The notes under the pieces are model-generated. The model was not told the origin of the DNA. It saw only the letters and a list, made by a program, of their open reading frames with translations, and did no database searches. Position numbers and translations under genes: made by a program. From assembly GCA_913046815.1 (NCBI GenBank), contig CAJWTE010000037.1:1-5079 (forward strand): 5,079 nt of DNA, in the 5' to 3' direction. Of this stretch, positions 1-4,159 are shown in pieces (position 1 is the first letter of the stretch; each line of letters begins with the position of its first letter). The stretch comes from an uncultured bacterium. GTDB lineage: Bacteria; Patescibacteriota; Minisyncoccia; Phycocordibacterales; UBA918.

Positions 1-409
1 ACTGGACTTCAGTATGATTGCCCAACATTTGTACATGAAGTGAAATAAACTTCACTCCCCCAGCTTCAAAACTATAATAAAGATTTTCAAGACCAAGTAA
101 TTCTTTTAGTTTCTCGTGACTCAAAGTCCTTTGATCGTGATTTCCAATGAGCGTATAGAGTGGTTTATTAAGATTAGATAGAGTCTCTTGAATTTCGTTG
201 AAATACTTAATATCAGTAGCTTCATCATTGACATCCTCAATTGAATCTCCCAAGTTAACAACGAATTCAATATCACTCTTATCATTAAGCACTTCTATAG
301 TGCGTACTAATTCTTCTTTAGCTTTTGATACAAGTTTTCTCTGTTGCCCTCGACAAATACCTGACCCTTCTGGACCATGGTGTATATCTGTAATAACCGC
401 AAACTTCAT
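1..409 (-). CDS. Calcineurin-like metallophosphoesterase, 3' part beyond the window
   Basis: The reading frame opens with ATG at 409-407 and stays open for 136 codons to the window edge, so the C-terminal part is missing. The N-terminus MKFAVITDIHHG carries the first metal motif of the family (D8, H10). NLGDSIED supplies the second (G54, D55) and LIGNHDQR the third (G89, N90, H91, D92). These residues normally bind a di-metal centre that hydrolyses phosphomono- or phosphodiesters. The remaining metal-binding histidines (GH...GHxH) would lie off the left edge. No signal peptide is visible, so the enzyme is probably cytoplasmic. Overall style resembles the CpdA / ADP-ribose pyrophosphatase-like branch, but the substrate cannot be read from this fragment. 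There is no Shine-Dalgarno; a -10-like box ends 6 bases before the ATG. It is divergent from the toxin-antitoxin module. Confidence 0.88.
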   Translation of the reverse strand, partial: MKFAVITDIHHGPEGSGICRGQQRKLVSKAKEELVRTIEVLNDKSDIEFVVNLGDSIEDVNDEATDIKYFNEIQETLSNLNKPLYTLIGNHDQRTLSHEKLKELLGLENLYYSFEAGGVKFISLHVQMLGNHTEVQ

Positions 410-415
410 AAACTG

Positions 416-443
416 AGTATAACAATTCACCACAACTAAACAA
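416..443 (-). promoter_or_regulatory. Promoter of the metallophosphoesterase gene, probably leaderless
   Basis: On the minus strand TGTTATACT (424-416) is an extended -10 element (TGn plus TATACT, 5 of 6 to TATAAT). A weak -35-like TTGTTT (443-438) lies 16 bases upstream. Only six bases (CAGTTT) separate the -10 from the ATG at 409, so transcription would begin at or next to the start codon. Confidence 0.5.
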
Positions 444-462
444 TCTTTAAAAAATTAGGTGC

Positions 463-486
463 TTCCATTTCAATCAGACAGGTTTT
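463..486 (+). repeat. Left copy of a 24-bp imperfect direct repeat flanking the toxin-antitoxin module
   Basis: The 24 bases match positions 1249-1272 at 21 sites. Both copies begin TTCCATTTC, share ATCAGA in the middle and end GGTTTT. The differences are at the 10th, 17th and 18th bases. The two copies bracket the toxin and antitoxin genes and nothing else. Origin unknown. Confidence 0.55.
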
Positions 487-587
487 TTCTGTAGTCAGAC
501 TACTCCACCAAACATAGAAACATGTATACGAATATGGAAATATTCAAAATAATATAAAAGTTTACTCACTAGTAAGTTTCTTTATTT

Positions 588-596
588 TGCTACACT
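588..596 (+). promoter_or_regulatory. Extended -10 promoter of the toxin-antitoxin module
   Basis: TGCTACACT fits the extended -10 form (TGn followed by TACACT, 4 of 6 to TATAAT, with the key T, A and final T kept). Eight bases separate it from the toxin ATG. I see no -35 hexamer at normal spacing. A short inverted repeat, TTACT/AGTAA (562-575), lies just upstream and could be a regulator site. Confidence 0.45.
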
Positions 597-604
597 AAAT
601 CTCA

Positions 605-907
605 ATGCGAATTGAATTACTGAACTCAGTAGAAACTTTCATAGAAGGTTTGAACGAGAAGGAAATTGCCAAAGTTATTAGGACTATTGAACTACTGGAA
701 GAATTTGGCAATAAACTTGGGATGCCCCACAGTAAGCATATTGCTAATGGTTTACTTGAGTTACGAATTAGAGGTAAGCGAGAAATAAGAATATTTTACT
801 GTTTTAGTAAAAATAAGGCTGTCTTACTACATGCCTTTATTAAGAAGACACAGAAGACTCCTATAAAAGAATTAAATAAAGCAATAACTGCTAAAGATGA
901 CTTGTAA
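605..907 (+). CDS. higB: RelE/HigB-like toxin (phage Gp49-like family)
   Basis: This 100-residue protein has the build of Gp49-like toxins of the RelE/ParE superfamily, which are ribosome-dependent mRNA interferases in characterised relatives. A helical N-terminal half includes IELLEEFGNKLGMPHSKHI (residues 28-46). The strand-rich core follows with GLLELRIRGKREIRIFYCF (49-67), then LLHAFIKKTQKTP (74-86), a family hallmark. R54, R56, R62 and K80-K81 are the likely RNA-contacting basic residues. The length is normal for the family. It comes first in the pair, as in HigBA but unlike most type II modules. Its stop codon (905-907) overlaps the palindrome and the -35-like hexamer in front of the antitoxin gene. 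No Shine-Dalgarno is visible, and a -10-like box lies 8 bases before the ATG. It looks intact. The family call is strong; the exact target is not shown. Confidence 0.9.
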   Translation: MRIELLNSVETFIEGLNEKEIAKVIRTIELLEEFGNKLGMPHSKHIANGLLELRIRGKREIRIFYCFSKNKAVLLHAFIKKTQKTPIKELNKAITAKDDL

Positions 908-930
908 AGTTATAACTTATAAGTTATATT
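902..930 (+). promoter_or_regulatory. Internal antitoxin promoter with an 18-bp palindromic operator in its spacer
   Basis: TTGTAA (902-907, 4 of 6 to TTGACA) and TATATT (925-930, 5 of 6 to TATAAT) are 17 bases apart. The spacer is largely filled by the perfect palindrome TATAACTTATAAGTTATA (911-928), which runs into the -10. A second, 12-bp palindrome AAGTTATAACTT (907-918) shares its left half, giving three half-sites: AAGTTATA at 907 and 921, and inverted TATAACTT at 911. Six bases then separate the -10 from the antitoxin ATG. A bound repressor, most likely the antitoxin itself, would block polymerase here. Confidence 0.6.
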
Positions 931-936
931 TAATTT

Positions 937-1212
937 ATGACAACTTCATTTAAACAATTTAAAACTAAGGCACTCAAGGATCCGGCCGTAAAAGCTGAGT
1001 ATGAGGCTCTTGAACCTGAATATGAAGTGGTTAAAACTATCATTAACCAGCGTATTAAACGCGGTTGGTCACAAACTCAACTAGCTGAGGCTGTCGGAAG
1101 CCGTCAGCCAGTTATTTCTAGACTTGAGCGTGGCGAAGGTAATCCTTCCCTACAAACCCTCCATAAAATTGCGAAAGCTCTTGATTTGTCACTTCAAGTT
1201 TCAATGAAATAA
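937..1212 (+). CDS. higA: XRE-family helix-turn-helix antitoxin (HigA-like)
   Basis: The 91-residue protein has an N-terminal helical segment (DPAVKAEYEALEPEY, 15-29) typical of HigA-type antitoxins. An XRE/Cro helix-turn-helix domain follows at about 33-85: the region SQTQLAEAVGSRQPVISRLE (45-64) holds the two DNA-binding helices, and NPSLQTLHKIAKAL (69-82) completes the five-helix fold. It should neutralise the upstream toxin and repress the module by binding the palindrome directly in front of its own gene; both roles are inferred from the family. The 29-base gap after the toxin gene is long for a module expected to be translationally coupled, and it contains a promoter-like pair, so extra antitoxin mRNA may be made independently. 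No Shine-Dalgarno precedes the ATG. A terminator follows about 90 bases downstream. The gene appears complete. Confidence 0.92.
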   Translation: MTTSFKQFKTKALKDPAVKAEYEALEPEYEVVKTIINQRIKRGWSQTQLAEAVGSRQPVISRLERGEGNPSLQTLHKIAKALDLSLQVSMK

Positions 1213-1248
1213 TCACTAAAGATCAACTAGTCTAAGGGAGTTGAATTA

Positions 1249-1272
1249 TTCCATTTCGATCAGAGGGGTTTT
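1249..1272 (+). repeat. Right copy of the 24-bp imperfect direct repeat flanking the toxin-antitoxin module
   Basis: It matches the copy at 463-486 at 21 of 24 positions and lies 36 bases after the antitoxin stop. Just beyond it, TGATTGGAA (1272-1280) can pair with parts of the repeat (TTCCA and ATCA, with a bulge). The left copy lacks this partner, so the direct repeat rather than a hairpin is the shared feature. Confidence 0.55.
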
Positions 1273-1302
1273 GATTGGAAGTAAAGATTTTCAAAAGACA
1301 AA

Positions 1303-1342
1303 ACACCTATTTAAATGGTAATTTAAATAGGTGTCTCTTTTT
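1303..1342. terminator. Two-way intrinsic terminator between convergent genes
   Basis: A perfect 14-bp stem, ACACCTATTTAAAT (1303-1316) with ATTTAAATAGGTGT (1321-1334), closes a 4-base loop. CTCTTTTT follows on the plus strand. On the minus strand the stem is followed by TTTGTCTTTTG. It sits between the antitoxin gene (plus) and the small membrane protein gene (minus), where one hairpin could stop both transcripts. Confidence 0.8.
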
Positions 1343-1370
1343 GGTGAGTTGCTATATGTGTCTCGTTTGT

Positions 1371-1565
1371 CTACCGGAAGCTGTCTTTGGAGATCATGTA
1401 GAGGAAGTATATTGCCAAGACGGCGAATATAACTAGCAGTTCATTGAGATATGGGAGGATAAAGTCAGAGAAATAGGCTCCGGCAATAACTCCAACGACA
1501 AACAGGTAGGTTTTGAAAAGGCCAATCTGCTGCCAAGTAAAGGTGTAGTTGCGAAATAGTTTCAT
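1371..1565 (-). CDS. Small two-helix membrane protein, function unknown
   Basis: This 64-residue protein begins with a short basic, aromatic N-terminus (MKLFRNYTFTWQQ). Two hydrophobic segments follow, about residues 17-33 and 39-58, split by SDFILPYL, and the end is charged (SKDSFR). The topology is a membrane hairpin. I recall similar small proteins with a YTFTWWQIG-like start in Patescibacteria genomes, but that is memory, not a search. No catalytic or metal-binding residues are apparent. The gene is divergent from the small C2H2 protein gene, with start codons 45 bases apart, and converges on the two-way terminator. It has no Shine-Dalgarno. A perfect TATAAT lies 27 bases before the ATG, so unlike most genes here it would have a short 5' leader. 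It looks like a real gene because start, promoter and terminator agree. Confidence 0.75.
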   Translation of the reverse strand: MKLFRNYTFTWQQIGLFKTYLFVVGVIAGAYFSDFILPYLNELLVIFAVLAIYFLYMISKDSFR

Positions 1566-1592
1566 AGTTAGCGTTAGGTTTTTAATAAATAC

Positions 1593-1598
1593 ATTATA
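1593..1598 (-). promoter_or_regulatory. -10 box for the small membrane protein gene
   Basis: A perfect TATAAT reads 1598-1593 on the minus strand. TTCACT (1624-1619) is a possible -35, but at 20 bases the spacing is long. The predicted leader is about 20 bases and shows no Shine-Dalgarno. This box overlaps the -10 of the divergent plus-strand gene. Confidence 0.4.
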
Positions 1599-1602
1599 TA
1601 CT
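1597..1602 (+). promoter_or_regulatory. -10 box for the C2H2 small protein gene, probably leaderless
   Basis: TATACT (5 of 6 to TATAAT) ends 8 bases before the ATG at 1611. I see no convincing -35. It overlaps the opposing TATAAT at 1593-1598 by two bases, so polymerase probably cannot occupy both promoters at once. Confidence 0.4.
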
Positions 1603-1610
1603 TAATTTAT

Positions 1611-1805
1611 ATGAAAAAAGTGAAGTGTGACTTGTGTGAATATGTAGCAGAAGGAGAAACTTTTGCAGATTGGATGATTGCTTTAAAGCCTCACTACATG
1701 GAAGCACATAAAGATATAATGAGCGATCCGTCAAAAACTAAAGAAGACATGCAAAAATGGATGTCCGAAAACGAAGTGCGTTTTAACGAAGCCCCAACAA
1801 GCTAA
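1611..1805 (+). CDS. Small putative zinc-binding protein (C2H2 pattern, DUF1059-like)
   Basis: This 64-residue protein has CDLC (C6, C9) near its start and HYMEAH (H28, H33) after a short helix. The C-x2-C-x18-H-x4-H pattern is suited to one zinc ion, as in DUF1059-like small proteins. The acidic, helical C-terminal half (DIMSDPSKTKEDMQKWMSEN, residues 35-54) has no recognisable motif. I know of no established function for this group. The protein is soluble, with no signal peptide. A -10 box lies 8 bases before the ATG and there is no Shine-Dalgarno. Its stop codon TAA (1803-1805) overlaps the TAG of the convergent nuclease gene, so the two coding regions share four bases and no terminator lies between them. 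The fold assignment rests only on Cys/His spacing. Confidence 0.75.
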   Translation: MKKVKCDLCEYVAEGETFADWMIALKPHYMEAHKDIMSDPSKTKEDMQKWMSENEVRFNEAPTS

Positions 1806-2284
1806 TAATCGCACGTAGACCATAAGCCAAAGCCGTAAGCCTTGGCTTCTTTTTGCAATTTATAAAAATCTTTCGCGTATTTAATGTTGGGTGGGACCGG
1901 CATGGCGAAAGCCATGCCGGTCTTCAGTAGCTCTTCATTTACAAAGACTTCACCTGCATACACATATCTAAGTAGTCGATCGTATTTATCCTTGTCTTCT
2001 TGCCCAGACACCAATATGACGAGCTTGCCAGTGACTAAATCTTGGTTGGCTTTCTTGGCTTCCCTCCCAAAACATTCATATTCTGGATAAACCTCAGGTG
2101 TGTCTATGCCAATGTACCGCACTCGTGCCTTTTCTCCGTTGAGAAGTACGTCTATCGTATCGCCGTCTATTACCTGTACCACTTCTGCTTCCACAGTATT
2201 AGGCACTGGCACCACTTCCGGCGCACTGGTGACCCCAAAAAGAGACATCAGTGACGAAAGTAGAATAAAGACGCTCTCTAACAT
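1802..2284 (-). CDS. Secreted staphylococcal-type thermonuclease (SNase family)
   Basis: The first ~21 residues form a hydrophobic export signal with a likely cleavage after TSA (19-21), so the mature enzyme acts outside the membrane. The SNase domain covers about 31-156. Visible hallmarks are DGDT (40-43), R56 in RVRYIG (equivalent to Arg35 of the S. aureus enzyme), IDTPE (60-64, with D61 and the general base E64) and YDRLLRYVY (101-109, with R103 matching Arg87). All catalytic residues are therefore kept. These enzymes are calcium-dependent and cleave DNA and RNA. Cys71 (ECFG) and Cys158 (WSTC) may form the disulfide seen in many exported relatives. The 160-residue length is typical. The start is supported by an extended -10 ending 6 bases before the ATG. 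A likely role is nucleic-acid scavenging or defence at the cell surface. The gene contains a strong hairpin at 1895-1922. Confidence 0.93.
   Translation of the reverse strand: MLESVFILLSSLMSLFGVTSAPEVVPVPNTVEAEVVQVIDGDTIDVLLNGEKARVRYIGIDTPEVYPEYECFGREAKKANQDLVTGKLVILVSGQEDKDKYDRLLRYVYAGEVFVNEELLKTGMAFAMPVPPNIKYAKDFYKLQKEAKAYGFGLWSTCDY
1895..1922 (+). other. Perfect 12-bp GC-rich hairpin inside the nuclease gene
   Basis: GACCGGCATGGC (1895-1906) and GCCATGCCGGTC (1911-1922) pair perfectly around GAAA. As plus-strand RNA this is a GNRA-type tetraloop; in the nuclease mRNA the loop is UUUC. It encodes TGMAFAMPV of the nuclease (around residues 122-130) without changing the family's length. It is by far the strongest structure in any gene here and is not followed by a T-tract. 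Confidence 0.6.
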
Positions 2285-2290
2285 GTAGAC

Positions 2291-2299
2291 ATTGTAGCA
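2291..2299 (-). promoter_or_regulatory. Extended -10 promoter of the nuclease gene, probably leaderless
   Basis: TGCTACAAT (2299-2291 on the minus strand) is an extended -10 with 5 of 6 matches to TATAAT, ending 6 bases before the ATG. It almost repeats the toxin promoter TGCTACACT. Its upstream side is the T-tract of the preceding terminator, so any -35 contact would fall in the hairpin stem. Confidence 0.55.
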
Positions 2300-2330
2300 A
2301 AAAAGGCACGGCCAACAGCCGCGCCTTTTT
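2299..2330 (-). terminator. Intrinsic terminator of the prenyltransferase-cupredoxin operon
   Basis: On the minus strand AAAAAGGCGCGGC (2330-2318) pairs with GCCGTGCCTTTTT (2312-2300) around TGTTG, and a T-run follows. The one non-Watson-Crick position is a G-U pair in minus-strand RNA but an A-C clash on the plus strand, which fixes the orientation. It lies 22 bases after the cupredoxin stop. Confidence 0.88.
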
Positions 2331-2352
2331 GCTTTAGTTAATTTGTCAGTAT

Positions 2353-2835
2353 TTACTTGACCACCAAAGTGCCGACCATACCGTTCTGTCTATGTTGGCC
2401 AACAGAACAGTAATACTCATAGGTGCCTGCCTTGTCAGCAACAAAAGTGACACTGGAAGTTTCACCAGTCTGAACTTTTGCTGTAGTGGCAGAAAATTCA
2501 TCTACTACCCAGTCGTGGAACCCATCTGTACTGGTCAAAGTGACCTTCACCACATCTCCTTCATTTACTTCTATAGTGGGTTGTGAGTAACCGAAGTTAA
2601 ATCCATCCAAGCTCACCTCGACGGTGGGTGTAAGTTCCCCGTCGATCATCATTTGGTCTCCAGCTCCTTCCTGCATCATTTCGTTGTCACTATTAATTAC
2701 CTCACTTTCTTCCATTTCACTTCCCATACTTTCTTCCATCTTTGAACCATCGTCCATATAGTTGTCATTCTTTTCAAAATAGAAATATACTCCTCCTACT
2801 AGCAAAATAGCTATAACTCCAATAATTACTTTCAT
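2353..2835 (-). CDS. Membrane-anchored cupredoxin (type 1 copper protein)
   Basis: Residues 3-20 form a hydrophobic N-terminal anchor with no clear cleavage or lipobox site. Residues 24-67 are a flexible linker packed with Asp, Glu and eight methionines (27, 33, 37, 41, 53, 54, 62, 63). The cupredoxin domain covers about 70-160. Its copper ligands are all visible: H107 (GFHDW), C143 (YEYYCSVG), H148 and M153, in the C-x4-H-x4-M arrangement of plastocyanin-like centres. The domain should sit on the outer face of the membrane and carry single electrons or bind copper. It is the last gene of a minus-strand operon after the UbiA prenyltransferase and the interrupted membrane protein, 37 bases downstream of the latter, and is followed by a strong terminator. 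No Shine-Dalgarno is clear. The redox partner is not evident in the window; the neighbouring histidine-rich membrane protein is a candidate. Confidence 0.92.
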   Translation of the reverse strand: MKVIIGVIAILLVGGVYFYFEKNDNYMDDGSKMEESMGSEMEESEVINSDNEMMQEGAGDQMMIDGELTPTVEVSLDGFNFGYSQPTIEVNEGDVVKVTLTSTDGFHDWVVDEFSATTAKVQTGETSSVTFVADKAGTYEYYCSVGQHRQNGMVGTLVVK

Positions 2836-2863
2836 ATTCTATACTTACTTTCTAATCCCCTAC

Positions 2864-2872
2864 ATTTTAACA
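2864..2872 (-). promoter_or_regulatory. Possible internal promoter for the cupredoxin gene
   Basis: TGTTAAAAT (2872-2864 on the minus strand) has extended -10 form with TAAAAT matching 5 of 6, and lies 28 bases before the cupredoxin ATG. It borders the stop codon of the upstream gene. It could allow cupredoxin expression separate from the operon, but the match is common in AT-rich DNA. Confidence 0.25.
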
Positions 2873-3304
2873 CTAGTTAAGTGTATGAGCGAGAAAATAA
2901 ATTCCAACCCACGCTACTGTAGAAACAGTGGCACTAATGTACAAAAAAGATTTTTGTCTCCGAGAAATATCTCTAAAATGCTGGCTGGTAGCCAATGGCA
3001 AGTGATGGCCTATAACTAAAGAGTTTAGAATAAGCGCACCGACCAAAGCCATTTTCATATAGAAAGTTGGTAGAGTGAGAAGATAAGACGCTCTATCTGC
3101 AAACAAATAAACACCGCTCAGTATACTCATTGAAAGGCCGACGTATATCAAACTATGCAACCACTCCATACGCACCTTAGGAAGTATCAGCATTTTACCC
3201 CACCACTAGAGAGCTCCGTGTATGTCAGAAACAATCACTAGAGCAATACTGAAGAGAAAAGAACCTATATGGAGTGACAAAACCAATTCGTAAGGAATTT
3301 CCAT
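2873..3304 (-). pseudogene. Four-helix membrane protein gene with an in-frame TAG at codon 33
   Basis: Translation from ATG 3304-3302 gives MEIPYELVLSLHIG through SDIHGAL (residues 1-32), then TAG (3208-3206), then WWGKMLILPKVRMEWLH and the rest in the same frame to residue 143. Together the pieces form one protein with helices near 5-26, 47-67, 82-100 and 119-139. The first piece supplies TM1 with H12 and D27. Membrane-embedded or edge histidines H12, H50, H100 and H101 hint at haem or metal binding, unproven. The ATG at 3304 fits a TATAAT 8 bases upstream and lies 9 bases after the prenyltransferase stop, so it was the original start. A shorter 106-residue product from ATG 3193 lacks TM1; GGTGGGG just before that ATG could support reinitiation. 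One T-to-A change (TTG to TAG) would explain the stop. Sequencing error and stop readthrough remain possible. Family not firmly identified. Confidence 0.7.
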
Positions 3305-3312
3305 ATACCTCA

Positions 3313-3318
3313 ATTATA
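3313..3318 (-). promoter_or_regulatory. -10 box before the interrupted membrane protein gene
   Basis: A perfect TATAAT (3318-3313 on the minus strand) overlaps the stop codon of the prenyltransferase gene and ends 8 bases before the ATG at 3304. GAGG (3311-3308) is the only Shine-Dalgarno-like string near a start in the window, but at 3 bases it is too close for normal use. Either internal transcription or read-through from upstream is possible. Confidence 0.4.
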
Positions 3319-4153
3319 CATAAAAAATATCGAGCAAAATATACAGCATCAAACCGGCCAGATACTGTCCCCAGACAAAATACTGATACAACTTCAGACT
3401 GTCTCCATCCTCACCTTGTAGGTAATGAAACGAGAAAAAAAGAAAGTAACAAAGTGATACTAAGGCCAAAGCAGGTAACTTAATAACAACCAAAGACAAT
3501 GCTAGTAACAACGAAAGCAAAAGACACAACAACAAGTTTCTATCTACACTCCCCAGCCATACTGCACTAGTATTCAAACCGGCCTGCTTGTCGAAGGTAA
3601 TATCATGGATAGATGAATACTGATGCATCACAAATGCAAATAAACAAAGTGGCACGAGGTATAGCCAAGTCGGTAGCGAATGTGTAATTGTCACATACCC
3701 TATCACTCCCCACATCGGATAAATAAAGGCCAACAAATGGTCCAACACTGGCACACCTTTAAAGCGCCACGGATGTAGGTTATAAGTCAACACTAAGACA
3801 AGCCAAAGGAGACAGAGTTTTTGTACCAAAGAATCTAGGTAGAGAGCAGAAATGCTTAGTATGAAAAACCAAAATAAGACACTCCCTTTCACACTACTCC
3901 TGTCACCCACTTCCACTCTAGACTCCCAAAAATCTTTTTTTGGGTTTGAAGCGTCAGTATCCTCATCACACCAATCGTTTAATGAGTAAATAAAAGCATT
4001 TACTGGCAGAGTCACTAAGAAAAGTAGAAGAAAAGCATCCGAAGAAAAACTTGCATCTCCAACCACTATACCGATCCATATACCTAAAAGATACGGGCCT
4101 AAGGTGTAGATCCAGAGGTAAGGGCGGGAAACTAGAAACAAGCTCTGCAACAT
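3314..4153 (-). CDS. UbiA-family prenyltransferase, lycopene elongase-like
   Basis: This 279-residue protein has about eight or nine membrane helices and both Asp-rich motifs of the UbiA family. The first is N59-D60-x2-D63-x3-D67 in NDWCDEDTDASNPKKD. The second is D184-x3-D188-x3-G192 in HDITFDKQAG. They bind magnesium and the prenyl diphosphate. SRPYLWIYTLGPYLLG near the N-terminus, NPKKD after the first motif and TYNLHPWRFKGVPVLD (123-138) resemble, from memory, the lycopene elongase/hydratase branch that builds C50 carotenoids. Other UbiA branches (quinone, haem, archaeal-type lipid or decaprenyl-phosphate-ribose synthesis) are not excluded. Length is normal for the family and the gene is intact. 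It is the first gene of the operon, 9 bases ahead of the membrane protein start. An extended -10 ends 6 bases before the ATG. No other carotenoid or isoprenoid gene is in the window, so the substrate is open. Confidence 0.88.
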   Translation of the reverse strand: MLQSLFLVSRPYLWIYTLGPYLLGIWIGIVVGDASFSSDAFLLLFLVTLPVNAFIYSLNDWCDEDTDASNPKKDFWESRVEVGDRSSVKGSVLFWFFILSISALYLDSLVQKLCLLWLVLVLTYNLHPWRFKGVPVLDHLLAFIYPMWGVIGYVTITHSLPTWLYLVPLCLFAFVMHQYSSIHDITFDKQAGLNTSAVWLGSVDRNLLLCLLLSLLLALSLVVIKLPALALVSLCYFLFFSFHYLQGEDGDSLKLYQYFVWGQYLAGLMLYILLDIFYV

Positions 4154-4159
4154 TTAGCA

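Noticed and set aside
198..416. Plus-strand open frame of 72 codons at the left edge
   Set aside because: It is the opposite strand of the metallophosphoesterase, whose metal motifs are all intact on the minus strand.
530..545. Small hairpin GAATAT-GGAA-ATATTC upstream of the toxin promoter
   Set aside because: A 6-bp AT-rich inverted repeat is expected by chance in this composition and has no second copy nearby.
1240..1280. Integron attC site near GTTGAAT, which fits GTTRRRY
   Set aside because: No matching RYYYAAC partner or imperfect attC stem could be found, and the left repeat copy lacks the core.
1884..2288. Three plus-strand open frames across the nuclease gene
   Set aside because: They are antisense shadows of a nuclease with every catalytic residue present, and none resembles a protein family.
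2392..2586. Plus-strand open frame inside the cupredoxin gene
   Set aside because: It runs antisense to the copper-binding domain and encodes no recognisable protein.
3274..3483. Plus-strand open frame opposite the prenyltransferase C-terminus
   Set aside because: It is antisense to a conserved membrane protein, low in complexity and without a promoter-like box near its ATG.
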